From NCBI RefSeq assembly GCF_033568475.1, contig NC_133120.1, positions 82,850,151 through 82,914,150 of the forward strand: DNA of 64,000 nt. Direction: 5' to 3'. Shown one piece after another: positions 1-10,252 of the stretch. Under the pieces are notes generated by a model. That model ran no database searches. It saw only the letters and a program-made list of their open reading frames with translations, and had not been told where the DNA came from. The translations under genes were made by a program, and so were the position numbers. The first letter of the stretch is position 1. Each line of letters begins with the position of its first letter. The stretch comes from Henckelia pumila. Taxonomy: Eukaryota; Streptophyta; Magnoliopsida; Lamiales; Gesneriaceae.

Positions 1-2152
1 AATAGAAGACTCGATCTACCCCGCTCATCTCTTCTCAGTCCGAGAAACTTAGGCTCTGATACCACCTGTTGTGGGGACCTCGGGTTGCTAATCTCATCTT
101 AGGGAAATTAACGATTAATAAACAATCAATCATGTATTTAAAAGAATACTCAAACCAAATAATTTTTTTTTTACAAATATTGCACCTCGCTCGATCGGTA
201 AAATCCTACCGATCGAGCGGGCAACGAATCTCATCCCTCGGGTCTGAGCAAATTTTGGCCTCGCTCGATCGGTCAAATCTTACCGATCGAGCAAGCAAGA
301 AAAATAAAGTTTCTGCTCAGCAATAATAGGACTCGCTCGATCGGTGAAATCCTACCGATCGAGCGGCCACTCTGCCCAGAAAATCTGCAGAAAAGTTTTG
401 TGCTGTCAAAACTTGAGCATTCAATCTAAATCACCTCAAAACAATACAGAACATGGTTTAATATATTAAGGAGCATGCATATAATGATAGTGCTAAACAT
501 GAAGCATAAATACATGCCTTTATTACATCAAACTAATAATATCAAAGGCAATAAACCATATACTACACAATGTGTACTTCAAGACATAATTCTTTCACAA
601 GTTTGATGCTAGTTCAACTATCATATATCCTTTAAAACCTGAGTCCTCACTTGCTAGATCTCGTTCCCAAGCTATCAATGACGTTGTTGACTAGCTCCTG
701 CCCCCTCTGTTGCTATGCACACATACAAAACAAAGCAACAACCAGATAAACTCCGGTGAGAAATCATTCCCAGTATTATCGACATATATAAAGCGTAAAT
801 AAATCATATCGACTCTATTCATAATCGACTCAATAATAGAGTAAATAACGCATATATCGATTAAGAATTGATTCATATCACGTCGTTGCCATCAAGATTC
901 GTAAACGATCTTGACATAGATATCCATCTATCGAAGTCGTCTCAGACTTGAAAATAAGATCGCCTCAGATCTTGGCAATAGAATCAATTAAATATCATAT
1001 CATATCGTAATCATATCAACTCAAACTCAAAGATCAACTACCTGAGATGGATCGACAACATCGAAATCAAATCAAAATAATAAACAAGTATGTGATTTTG
1101 GCAGGACAACTCAAGAAGCGTCATTCTCGAGTTTCAAATCTCTGACTCACGATATCGTCATTATACCTTAGTATTTCTCAGTTCAGAATGCTTCAAATCT
1201 GAAACAAAATATCAAAAGACACATATCAAACTTTGTTCAAGTCTATCATTTCAGAATCAATCCAAAATCATCAAGAATCGTCAATCAAAACCACTTCAAA
1301 CCTTCGTCACTTCTTCCTTCAACTTGAAGTTGAGGTTCTTGAGTCAATAGTCTCCGAATAAACTCTGAAACTAAAAATAACATTGCTACAACATCAATAA
1401 CATATCACTTAACATCTCAGCTCAATCATCGGCTATCAAAACGATCGTAAAACACAAATCGACGGCGTAGCGATTGAAAATCGGTAACCGAAGAAATATC
1501 AAAACCATTTCCGACTTCAAATACAATTCATACGTATATCATATCAGCCATAATAACTCAAAGAGCAAGATAACAGCAGCTCTAACCCTCAGACACAAGC
1601 TGAAAATCAAGATTAAGTACAAGCAACATGAATTCATCAACCCGGTTTCGATATCGGAATACATAAACGTCAAAGAACATATACATATCATCAATATCTG
1701 ATATCTACCAACTTTTGAGCTTCAAAACATGCTGAAAGATATAAAAACTTGCACTAGATCGAAGCCCTCGTCGTAAGGATTCCAGAACACTTTACGAAAT
1801 CAAAATCGGATAATTGGATCAAAAGATACAAAGATTTGAAAATCAAGAAATCAAAAGGAAATGAAGAGGATCGGCTTCTCTGTTCTAATTTTCTGAATAT
1901 TCATATGAGATGCATGTATACATGCTGACACTTCAATAATAATCTGATAACTTTCAAGCAATATTGCATTTTAGTCCCTCAAGTCTACAGAAATTACAAT
2001 TCAGTCCTCGGCCCTTATTTTAATTCAATTTCAATCCTAAATAATTTAAGAATATTAGAATTTAAATCGAAACTCTAAATATTCCCAAATTAAATATACT
2101 CGGATCAAAATTAAATAATCTCGGATTAAATTAAATAATCTCGGGCCTTACA
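1..2152 (-). mobile_element. 5' LTR and leader of a reverse-oriented LTR retrotransposon (probably Ty3/gypsy)
   Basis: Read on the minus strand, an LTR starts TGTAAGGCCCGAG at 2152 and ends in CCCACAACA at 67. Just inside it comes GGTGGTATCAGAGCC (about 51-66), the complement of plant initiator-Met tRNA, which is the usual primer binding site. The LTR is therefore about 2086 bp and the element body continues beyond the left edge, so completeness cannot be judged. The bases outside the LTR are TATAC, the likely target-duplication half. The TGTAAGGCCC start is typical of plant Ty3/gypsy LTRs, but no protein domain is visible here, so the superfamily is inferred. The LTR abuts copy A of a duplicated exonuclease fragment. 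Confidence 0.75.
188..365. repeat. three near-identical hairpins inside the LTR
   Basis: An inverted repeat with arms CGCTCGATCGGT and ACCGATCGAGCG and a 5-8 base loop occurs three times at about 188-219, 263-292 and 334-365, with unrelated spacers of about 40 bases. Such CGATCG-rich palindromes occur inside some plant LTRs; function unknown. Confidence 0.8.
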
Positions 2153-2226
2153 TATACAAGCAGATTATCAGCCAAAATTCGAGACACCAGGGTGTCAATG
2201 GTGGCGAACATCACTTTGTCGTCTCC

Positions 2227-2763
2227 CTAGAATCTTCTTCGTTCACCGACTCTTCCTAATTTTCGATGGAACATGATATTCCATCCCAAGAACTTATGCA
2301 GCCAACTTTCATATTGAATGACCAGGCCTCGCAACTCAATAATGTTTTCGTCGGCCAGATTCAGATTATAATTTTTCACCAACATTCCTGTGATCCTGTT
2401 GATTGAAACTCCAAATACAGTGTAGTTTGGGTTTTGCAGCAGATTCCGCAGAGATGGACAGATAGCGTCGCCATGCGCAATTTGATAGATCAGGCACCGT
2501 TCATGGCAGCATATTTGCAATGGCCCTAACCCGAGGCGATTCATGTATCATTTAGCGGGTAAACCAATACCATAAACATGGAAGTTCGCAACATTTTGGA
2601 GTATCCATACATTCACGATTGCAGACTCGTGCGTGACTGTGGTCGTTACGTGATGGCCATGAAAATCGATCTGATAAACATCAAGAAGATGTACATAAGC
2701 GATCGCCATTTTTGGAGGGGAAACTGTGACAGTTAGCTTCGAGATATGAGCGAAATTTTTCAA
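2227..2763 (-). pseudogene. WRN-type 3'-5' exonuclease pseudogene, copy A
   Basis: The minus-strand reading starts at the ATG ending at 2763 and resembles the single-exon plant Werner-syndrome-like exonuclease family (DEDDy fold). It has an N-terminal segment of the type YQIDFHGHHVTTTVT, then LQICCHERCLIYQI and a stretch resembling NPNYTVFGVSINR. An in-frame TGA at 2548-2550 splits it, and the tail drifts out of frame before the LTR border at 2152. The catalytic D-x-E of exo motif I is not recognisable. The family normally degrades single strands from 3' ends; this copy looks dead. It shares its sequence and flank with copy B at 4812-5180, but keeps an internal block that B has lost. The assignment rests on recognised motifs, not an alignment. 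Confidence 0.6.
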
Positions 2764-3130
2764 AATGGTATTCCTTGAACTAGTATAATCAATTTTGGAT
2801 CTTTAACTAAGTAAATTTTCAAAAATAGTTTTTAGTTACAAAAATAACTTTTAAAATATTTTTTTTATTAGCCTTCTTTGGAACCATTTCTACATAAACA
2901 CAAAAAAAAAAAAAACATATTTATGAAATTGCAAAAGTACAAATTCGTAATTAAAATCAGAAAATTTATGTATAAAGGAAACAACTAAAAATATTATAAC
3001 AAATTTTCTACCAAATTAATAGTGAAATAAAATATAAATTAGCATCTTTAGAAATTAATTAATTGAGAACAATTCTTATCTGCAATTTGAGATAGATAGT
3101 GCAGACTACAGAGAGTTAAAAATTTATCTC
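2764..3130. repeat. upstream flank of copy A, duplicated at 5180-5515
   Basis: This AT-rich stretch matches 5180-5515 almost base for base over long runs, for example TTGCAAAAGTACAAATTC and GAACAATTCTTATCTG. The duplication therefore included the gene fragment and about 350 bp of its 5' flank. Confidence 0.8.
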
Positions 3131-3154
3131 TTTTTTTTTCTTAAATAGAAAAGA

Positions 3155-3155
<1 letters not shown>

Positions 3156-3216
<61 letters not shown>
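3156..3216. repeat. (AAT)n microsatellite
   Basis: About 60 bases of AAT/ATA trinucleotide repeats, interrupted once. Copy B has only a short, broken version at about 5556-5575, so the tract expanded after the duplication. Confidence 0.9.
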
Positions 3217-3218
<2 letters not shown>

Positions 3219-3289
3219 TTAATTAAGTGAGGAGGGGGAAGCGTCGGTCTCGAAAGTGGGAGTGGTAAGAGATCATGAAGAAGAGGAGC

Positions 3290-3660
3290 ACGAGCAGCAT
3301 GTCATGGACTTAGCCCTTCTAAAATCACGTGCGGCCTTTGTTCTTCGACTAAGCCCCTCGCGAGTACTAGCAAAGCAGTCTTTGTAGCGCAATTGTGTGT
3401 GTAAGTGTTTAAGTAAGAACACTAGAGAGCTTGGAGAATGCTTTGTATTGATTTTCAACTTGGTGGTTTACAATGAGGGCTTACACCTTTTTATAGTTGA
3501 GTTCCTATAATCTACACAATTCTAGATTCTTTCATCTACACAAATCTAGAGTTTTCTTTCTACAAGTTTCTATACAAGTCATTTACATACATGTGTGTTC
3601 TAGAGAGTTCTACATAAGCTTATATCATGAATATTGTAGAGACTTCTAGAATCATGCACA
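3290..3660 (-). mobile_element. LTR-like fragment, unassigned
   Basis: Read on the minus strand, this has the layout of an LTR promoter: a TATA-like CTATAAAAAGG, then GTGTAAGCCCTCATTGTAA with polyadenylation-like AT runs, then a C-rich downstream part. No partner LTR, PBS or target duplication is visible, so it is either a fragment or something else, such as a promoter piece. Borders are approximate. Confidence 0.35.
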
Positions 3661-3879
3661 ACCTCTACCTTGCACCATGCTTTAAAATCTTCTGGAATGC
3701 GCAAGAAGGTGCCGGTTGTGACTGAATTATATAAATATGGAATAAACTGTACTTGAAGCCGAGCATATAGAAATGTGACCAAGAATTCAAAGGACCAGTT
3801 GAGATCATACAAGCCATTGAAGATAAAAAGCCCCACAAGAAGCGGAAGCAGTGAAGAGACGACAAAGTGCCACGTCTTC

Positions 3880-4500
3880 TGAAGTTTAGGAGACTCGAAA
3901 GCAACCAAACATGCTTCCTGATTCTGACGAAGCTCGAGTCCAAGAGCTACGCAAGATCTCTAAGGATCTGGATAGAGTGTGGTCATCTGAACTAGAGGCT
4001 GTACAGAAGCATCACTTGATGGACTCTGCTGATTTGGCTTCTACTAGGAATGAGATGCATAGGCTCAAAATTCAGCTGGACAGGGTTTCAGTGACAGAAG
4101 CTTCTCAACCAAGGCTTGCAGAATCAACTCATGCAGAGATTCAAAGCTTGAGTTTCGAACTCATGGAAACTCTTGATTTAGTTAAGACGTTAAAAAACAA
4201 TGTTAAATGACAACAGCGAATCAAAAGCTCTAGCACTGGAAGAAATCAGTCAAATACAAATGTAATTGGATGTTATGAAACCTACTGATCAGGAAAGGTT
4301 GCAATCAGAGCGCTTGCAGAAACTGAACTAAACTTGAAACAGAGCACAACTCAAAATCAACCATAAAAAATCCGACATCAAGCTTACTGCTACTAGATAA
4401 AGAAACACAGCTGCAAAAAGAAAATGAAATGCTGAAATCCGAAATCGTGAAGAGGCATACAATGAAGCACACGTCCAATTCTTTATCCAAACATCAATTT
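3880..4500 (+). pseudogene. ICR-family (interactor of constitutively active ROPs) coiled-coil pseudogene
   Basis: From 3911 the plus strand reads a coiled-coil segment with the ICR hallmarks ARVQELRKIS, SELEAVQK and ESTHAEIQSLSFELMETL, then continues as ESKALALEEISQIQM. ICR proteins are microtubule-associated scaffolds that bind active ROP GTPases. The piece covers only the middle of the protein. A stop closes the first frame at 4208-4210, and further stops follow, one at the TAA after QIQM near 4262. It has no start region, no C-terminus and no introns. It lies between the two exonuclease fragments, so it probably arrived by its own duplication. It looks non-functional. Confidence 0.6.
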
Positions 4501-4811
4501 AAGACATACAAATAGATCAATATAGAAATGTGACCAAGCGTATATGAGTCTATGACAGTGTTTTTTGTTATTATTTACAGTAGAAAGTAAACACCACCAG
4601 ATTAGAAATAGTGTCTTGTTTTATTTGTTATTATTTATGGTAGAATGTCAACACCTACTAGACAATTGCAGCAGACTTTAGTAGACAGATCGCAATTCCC
4701 CATTTAATATCCCATTTGAAAGATCCTGAAAACAAAAAAGAGCTGGATTATAATTTGGCCACAGATATTTGTCCTGGATTATAATATAATTTGGCCACAG
4801 AAAGCACATAC
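4500..4811. other. no gene seen
   Basis: AT-rich sequence with two weakly similar blocks (about 4556-4590 and 4610-4650, sharing TTTTTGTTATTATTTA-like text). A 19-base string at about 4517 (ATATAGAAATGTGACCAAG) also occurs at about 3765. Nothing coding was recognised. Confidence 0.6.
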
Positions 4812-5180
4812 CTACACAAGCAGACGATCAGCCAAAAGTCGAGACACTAGGGCGTCAATGGTGGCAAACAACACTTGTCTTCTCCCTAAAATCCTCATCG
4901 ACCACCAACTCTTCCTAATTGTCAATGGAACGTGATATGCAATCTCTAGAACTTCTGCAGCCAGCTTTTGTATCGAATACCTTCGAATCTCAGGCGGAAC
5001 CCGGCTGCGCAGCTCGATGAAGTTTTCGTTGGCCGGATTCAGATTATACGTGGCGGCCAACATGTCTGTGTTCCTCCTAATATAAACACCACAACAGATC
5101 TGCAACAGCGCTAACTCGAGCCCATTCCGGTATTTTTGGGGAACTGTGAGTATGTTAGCGTAAATATTGCTCTTAAGATA
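4812..5180 (-). pseudogene. WRN-type 3'-5' exonuclease pseudogene, copy B
   Basis: The minus strand from about 5130 reads YRNGLELALLQICCG, then jumps to VYIRRNTDM and runs to a stop at 4812. The C-terminal part (SIQKLAAEVLEIAYHV, then FATIDALVSRLLADRLL) matches the end of WRN-like exonucleases, where the family has a YACVDAFVS-like motif; here the tyrosine position is altered. Compared with copy A, about 34 codons are missing after LQICC. It lacks the N-terminal half and is probably dead. It is useful for showing what copy A's tail once encoded. Confidence 0.6.
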
Positions 5181-5515
5181 TGAGCGCGAATTTCCAAAAT
5201 GAACTTCTCTTAACTTCCGTAATCAATTTTGGATCTTAAGTTCAAAAATAATCTTTAAAATAATTTTTTTTAATTAGCCTTCTTTTGAACTCATTCTAAA
5301 AAAAAACACAAAAAAAGATATTTGTGAAATTGCAAAAGTACAAATTCATAATTAAAATCAGAAAAAGTATATATAAAATAAACAACTAAAAATATAGTAA
5401 CGAATTTTCTACCAAATCAATAATAAAATAAAAGATAAATTAGCATCTTTAAGAAATTAATTAATTGAGAACAATTCTTATCTGTAATATGAGATAGATA
5501 ATGCAGAGTTAAGAC
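5180..5515. repeat. upstream flank of copy B, duplicate of 2764-3130
   Basis: This is the partner of the 2764-3130 stretch, with point differences and small indels throughout, so the duplication is not recent. Confidence 0.8.
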
Positions 5516-6880
5516 TTTCTTCTTCTTCTTTTTTTGTTTTTAAATAGAAAAGAAATAATAACAATAATAATATGTAATAAAAATAATAAAATAAAAATAT
5601 TGATGAAGATAAGAGTGCTAACAATAAAAAATTAAATTAAAAAAATAACATCATTCATAATAAATTAAATTATCGAATTTATTTTTCAAACATCTAAATT
5701 AAATGGTGATTTGTTACTCAAAAGTTAAAATTGAAATATCTATACAAGTAATTTGAAATATAGAAGAGAAAATTATGATTTTGTATCATAATTGAATTAA
5801 ACATATTGGACTTCAAAAATAAAATGAAATTTTAAGAAAATAAAATAATTAAAAATATTCATGAATTTCATATCATAAACTTACAATTTTTTATAACTAT
5901 GGAAAAACATATCTTATTTCTCGTTAAAAAAATGTTAACAAATAAGCACAACACATAACTCAAGAATTTAGAGTGATTTTTTAAAATAACCTTCTACAAA
6001 TACCTATAATCAAATTTGGACTTAATGTTAATTAATTTATAAAATTAGCTTTAATTTTCAAATATATCCTTTAGAATATTTTTTATATATATTAACACGC
6101 AAGCATATTAAATTAAGATAACATGATTCTATAATTATCGAAGTGTTGCATATCATATCATTTTATTATATAATTGTTTTATTGCAATTATGTTAATTTC
6201 TTGCTTTTGTTTTTATCTTCAAATTTATTATTTATTTATTTTATATCAATAATATAAATTATAAAATTTTAGTATGACTTAATATTAATAATTGTTATTA
6301 TTATTATTATTACTACTACTATTATTATTATTGTTGTTGTTGTTATTATTATTATTATTATCTATTTCATCAACACAATTTTATAGCTGACAAATCGCAA
6401 AGTAAATACATCAATATTTATCTGTCGTTATTAACACTGTTATTGTCAATATTAATATTTTTATTTTATTTGTAGTTATTTAATTTTTTGTTAATTTTCA
6501 TATCATGTATTTTATTTTTATTGTTTTCGTATTATTTTTATTTTTATTATTATCAAGTCATTTCATATCATTTAGTATTACACTAATTACCATTATTATC
6601 AATATCAACATGATTTTTATGTTTATCATTAATATAATTAACTTAAGTAATTCTCATTTTATAATATTATTTATTATTATTCATATTAATGTAAAATTTT
6701 TATTGTTGTCATCATGATCATCAATTAATTATTCATTAAGAATATATATAATGCATAATGAAATAATTTATTTCAATTATTTTGGGAAGCTATTCTTTTT
6801 TTCTCTGAGTTGTAATATTTTTTTGAGGGGATGAAAATGAACAAAGGAAGGGTATTTTAGGATTATTATAATATAAAAGG
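5516..6880. other. AT-rich intergenic sequence
   Basis: Very AT-rich, with (ATT)n tracts near 6294-6360 and low-complexity Ile/Phe-coding frames. No gene was recognised. The Sirevirus target site AAAGG is at 6876-6880. Confidence 0.7.
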
Positions 6881-8159
6881 TGTTGAATCCGACATTTTGG
6901 TGATAACAAAACAACAACTCATTGTATAGGAATGTGCTGCCAATCTTTTGTATTTCAGGAATCCACTACAACTCCTACCGCAACCGTCTAAACCCTTCAA
7001 GTTATCTACCGGAAGCTTGTCAACCGCCTTTGTCTCTCAACCGGTTTCAGTCACAAGCCTATCGACTGGTTATTCAAACCAGCAGAGGATAAATCTATCT
7101 ACCGGTAGAATGCCAACTGCTTATCAAGATATCTCAAGACAAATACTTGAGACAAGACGTTCATTGCAAGATCTTTTATCAAAAGCAGAACCGGCGTATC
7201 AGAAGATCTGTTGACTCTTGCATCGAGACAACAGGTTGCACTAAAATGGCAAAAACGCAGAATGGCTACAGATAAAGCATTCGACCGTTTATACCAGTTT
7301 TGAACCCTGGAAGTTGTCTGCATTTAAAGAAGTGTACGATCTTCATGCAGAATCATCAATGCATTTATGAAGCATTAAATGTGCATTCAATGCAGCATCA
7401 GAACGTTCAAAATAAAGACGTTGTTGATTGACCTATATAAAGGGAAGATTGCTCAAGAAGTGACAAGAAGGAGACAAGCAACACGAAAAATCTCAATCAA
7501 CTCAATCACTTGAATACTATCAGAAGTCCTCATCTGATATACTGAAGCAATACTTGAGCACACTTACAAGATCATTCACTTGCTGCTCAAATAAACCCTC
7601 GCCTACAGTTTAAATATCTGATCTTCAAGGATCATCCTAGGGTTTCCAAGCCTCTCGACCGCTCTGCAGTTTGAGAAGCTCAACCGGACTGTATTCATTA
7701 TTGAAGAGACTTGAAGCTACTCTGAAAGCTTCCACCAGTCTGATAAGAACTGAGAATCTTATCTGTGTAAATCTAGGAGTTTCGGATTAGGCATTGGATA
7801 AGTCCTAAGTCTGAAGTGGGTGTATTGCAAGACGTTGTAATAACCAAAGTCTTCTAGTGAATTCCTTCCTAAGTGGAAGAAGGGGAGACGTAGAAGGATT
7901 AAGACTTCGAACTTCCATAAATCGTGCCTTAGTCTTTACTGCATATTTATCTTATATATTGCTCATACATCGTGTTATAACTTGTCTTTGCATCACTAAA
8001 ATCTCTGAACTATTTCCGCACTATTTAAGTTGTTCAAACCGTTTTAGAAGTTGAGAAAACAGATTAAGTGAACTAAACTTCACTTGATCATTTTGAAAAG
8101 AAAGAAAATAAGTTTCAGAGTGTATTCACCCCCCTCTACCCTCTGAACCGATCCCAACA
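6881..8159 (+). mobile_element. 5' LTR of the Sirevirus element
   Basis: TG...CA ends, with a TATA-like CCTATATAAAGGG at about 7430. The last bases border the PBS directly. It is almost identical to 16775-18054. Confidence 0.95.
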
Positions 8160-8161
8160 AG

Positions 8162-8173
8162 TGGTATCAGAGA
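8162..8173 (+). other. primer binding site (initiator-Met tRNA)
   Basis: TGGTATCAGAGA lies two bases after the LTR end and is complementary to the 3' end of plant initiator methionine tRNA, with a mismatch at the last base. Confidence 0.85.
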
Positions 8174-8212
8174 AGGTTCCTTTCTCAACTGCTGATCTAA
8201 AGCTTTAAAATC

Positions 8213-9742
8213 ATGACTTCTTTCAACAAAATTCCTATGTTTTCTAAAGAAGATTATGATGACTGGAAAATTCGTATGCAGGCACATCTTGCAGCACAGG
8301 ACGATGACATGCTATATGTCATAACAGACGGTCCTATCAAAATCATGAAGGTCAACCCAGCTCTAACCGATGGTGCAGGACAAATGATTGAGAAACCAAG
8401 AGCTGAGTGGACTACTGAGGACAAAAAGAAGGCCAATCTTGACAATGTGGCCCGGGACATCCTATACAAAACACTGGACAAGAACATGTTCAGCAAAATC
8501 AAGTCATGCTCCACAGCAAAGGAGATTTGGGAGAAGCTCACTCAGCTGTGTGAAGGAAATGACCAGACCAAGGAAAACAAGCTCACTACGGCCATTCAAA
8601 AATATGACAATGCCAAAATGAAGCCAGGGGAAACCATGGCTGAATTTGATGAACGGTTCAGTAGTATCATTTGTGATCTTATTGCTTTAGGAAAAATTTA
8701 TACTAACCGTGAAATTGCTGTGAAGGTTATGAGAGCTTTGCCCAAAGAATGGGAGATCAAGACAGTGGCCATGAGGGAGTCAAAAGACTTAAGCAAGGTT
8801 GAACTGCATGATCTCTTTGCAGATCTCAAAGCCTACGAGTTCGAGCTCAACATGAGGACAGAAGATGAACCATCTACCTCTCAACCAACCAAGACCTTAA
8901 CCTCAACGGTGATGCGTCCACCGGTCGAGGAAGCTCCAAAGAGATCAGCTGAGCAAATCAGCAACGAAGCCATGACACTCTTTGTCAAGAAATTTGGTAA
9001 ATTTATGCGTAAAAACAATTCTAAATTTAAAAATTATCATAAATTGGACCATACAGACGATGGTCCTACTTGTTTTAACTGTGGCAAGCCAGGCCACTTC
9101 ATTGCAGATTGCACCAAGCCTAAGAGCAATGATCAGAAGCAATTCTTCGAAAGAAGAAGGGGCAAGGAGGACAAGAGGACGTTTAGAAAAGGAAAAGACC
9201 AAAGGGTTCTAGTAGCAGACGAAAGCAAAAGCAAGTGGGCTGAGTCTGACTCTGACAACCCCAATACCGGAAGCTCTTCAGATGACAGCAATGATGAAAA
9301 GGTGGAATGCCTTATGGCTGACATCGAAGAAGAAGCTGAGGAGGTATTTGACTTTGGTTCACCTAAATTTACTCACAGTGATCTAGTTACTGCTTTACAC
9401 GAAATGGCTAATGAATACAAAGCATTATCCAAGGAATTCGAGGAGGTAAAGGCAGAAAGAGCTGACCTAAAAGATAAGTCAAGCGAATCAAGCTGCATGC
9501 AGCGAAAAGAGCTTGATGGTCTTAAGGTCAAGCTAAGTCTGCTGGCTACAGAGAATGACACCTTGAAAAGAGTGTTCCAAGCAACCTTGACTGAGAACAA
9601 AAAAATACTTGAAACAATTAAGGCTTGGAATAAATCTTCTGTAACCATTGACAAGATTCAAGAAATCCAAAGACCGGCACATGACAAAACCGGTCTAGGG
9701 TTTGGAACAAATGAACAGTCTATGGAATCTTGTATTCAGTGA
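8213..9742 (+). CDS. Sirevirus gag (fossil)
   Basis: This part encodes the capsid/nucleocapsid polyprotein. The N-terminal third is a copia gag fold (YDDWKIRMQAHL, then IWEKLTQLCEG). A single CCHC zinc knuckle, CFNCGKPGHFIADC, sits at about residue 285, followed by an acidic region and a coiled-coil C-terminus. A gag-pol linker region follows to about 10,250. It is part of an element that is not intact overall. Confidence 0.88.
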   Translation: MTSFNKIPMFSKEDYDDWKIRMQAHLAAQDDDMLYVITDGPIKIMKVNPALTDGAGQMIEKPRAEWTTEDKKKANLDNVARDILYKTLDKNMFSKIKSCSTAKEIWEKLTQLCEGNDQTKENKLTTAIQKYDNAKMKPGETMAEFDERFSSIICDLIALGKIYTNREIAVKVMRALPKEWEIKTVAMRESKDLSKVELHDLFADLKAYEFELNMRTEDEPSTSQPTKTLTSTVMRPPVEEAPKRSAEQISNEAMTLFVKKFGKFMRKNNSKFKNYHKLDHTDDGPTCFNCGKPGHFIADCTKPKSNDQKQFFERRRGKEDKRTFRKGKDQRVLVADESKSKWAESDSDNPNTGSSSDDSNDEKVECLMADIEEEAEEVFDFGSPKFTHSDLVTALHEMANEYKALSKEFEEVKAERADLKDKSSESSCMQRKELDGLKVKLSLLATENDTLKRVFQATLTENKKILETIKAWNKSSVTIDKIQEIQRPAHDKTGLGFGTNEQSMESCIQ

Positions 9743-10252
9743 AGCCTGGACAAAGGAAATCTTAACAAAATAAGATTTGTCAGGTCCAGCATGATATATG
9801 AACATGAAAAGTGCAGCCTTGACAAAAATCAGAAAGTATCTAACGAATGAAGCTCTAAGCATAGAGGGCTGGGATATGTGGATCCCCAGATCTCTAATCA
9901 AAGAGGAACTTGGATTAAACCAAAACCTAATGAAAGAAGAAAGGGAAACCAATCTAATTTCAAAAGGCCATGGAATGAGTCTAACTACTCTAAGAGAAGA
10001 TGGTCAAAGGAGAAGCCTTACCAGTACTTTAATTGCAGGCCAGTTCAAAAGAGGTACAGGCTAACTGATAAAAATCAAAAAGGCAAGCAGCACACAGCAA
10101 CCTCACAAGCACACACATTTACTGCTTATCGACCGCACAGATTTCTGGACACACACACGGGCAAACCTGTAAAGGTGTTCCAGGTGTGGGTCCCGAAAGG
10201 GCTAATCCGACCTGGACCCTACTAGATATGGGTACCAAAAGTTCTTCACTTT

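Noticed and set aside
188-365. Regularly spaced palindromes resembling a CRISPR array
   Set aside because: Only three units, eukaryotic context, inside an LTR, and the spacing sequence is not spacer-like.
6505-6717. 70-codon frame rich in Ile and Phe
   Set aside because: Low-complexity AT-rich DNA; composition explains the frame.
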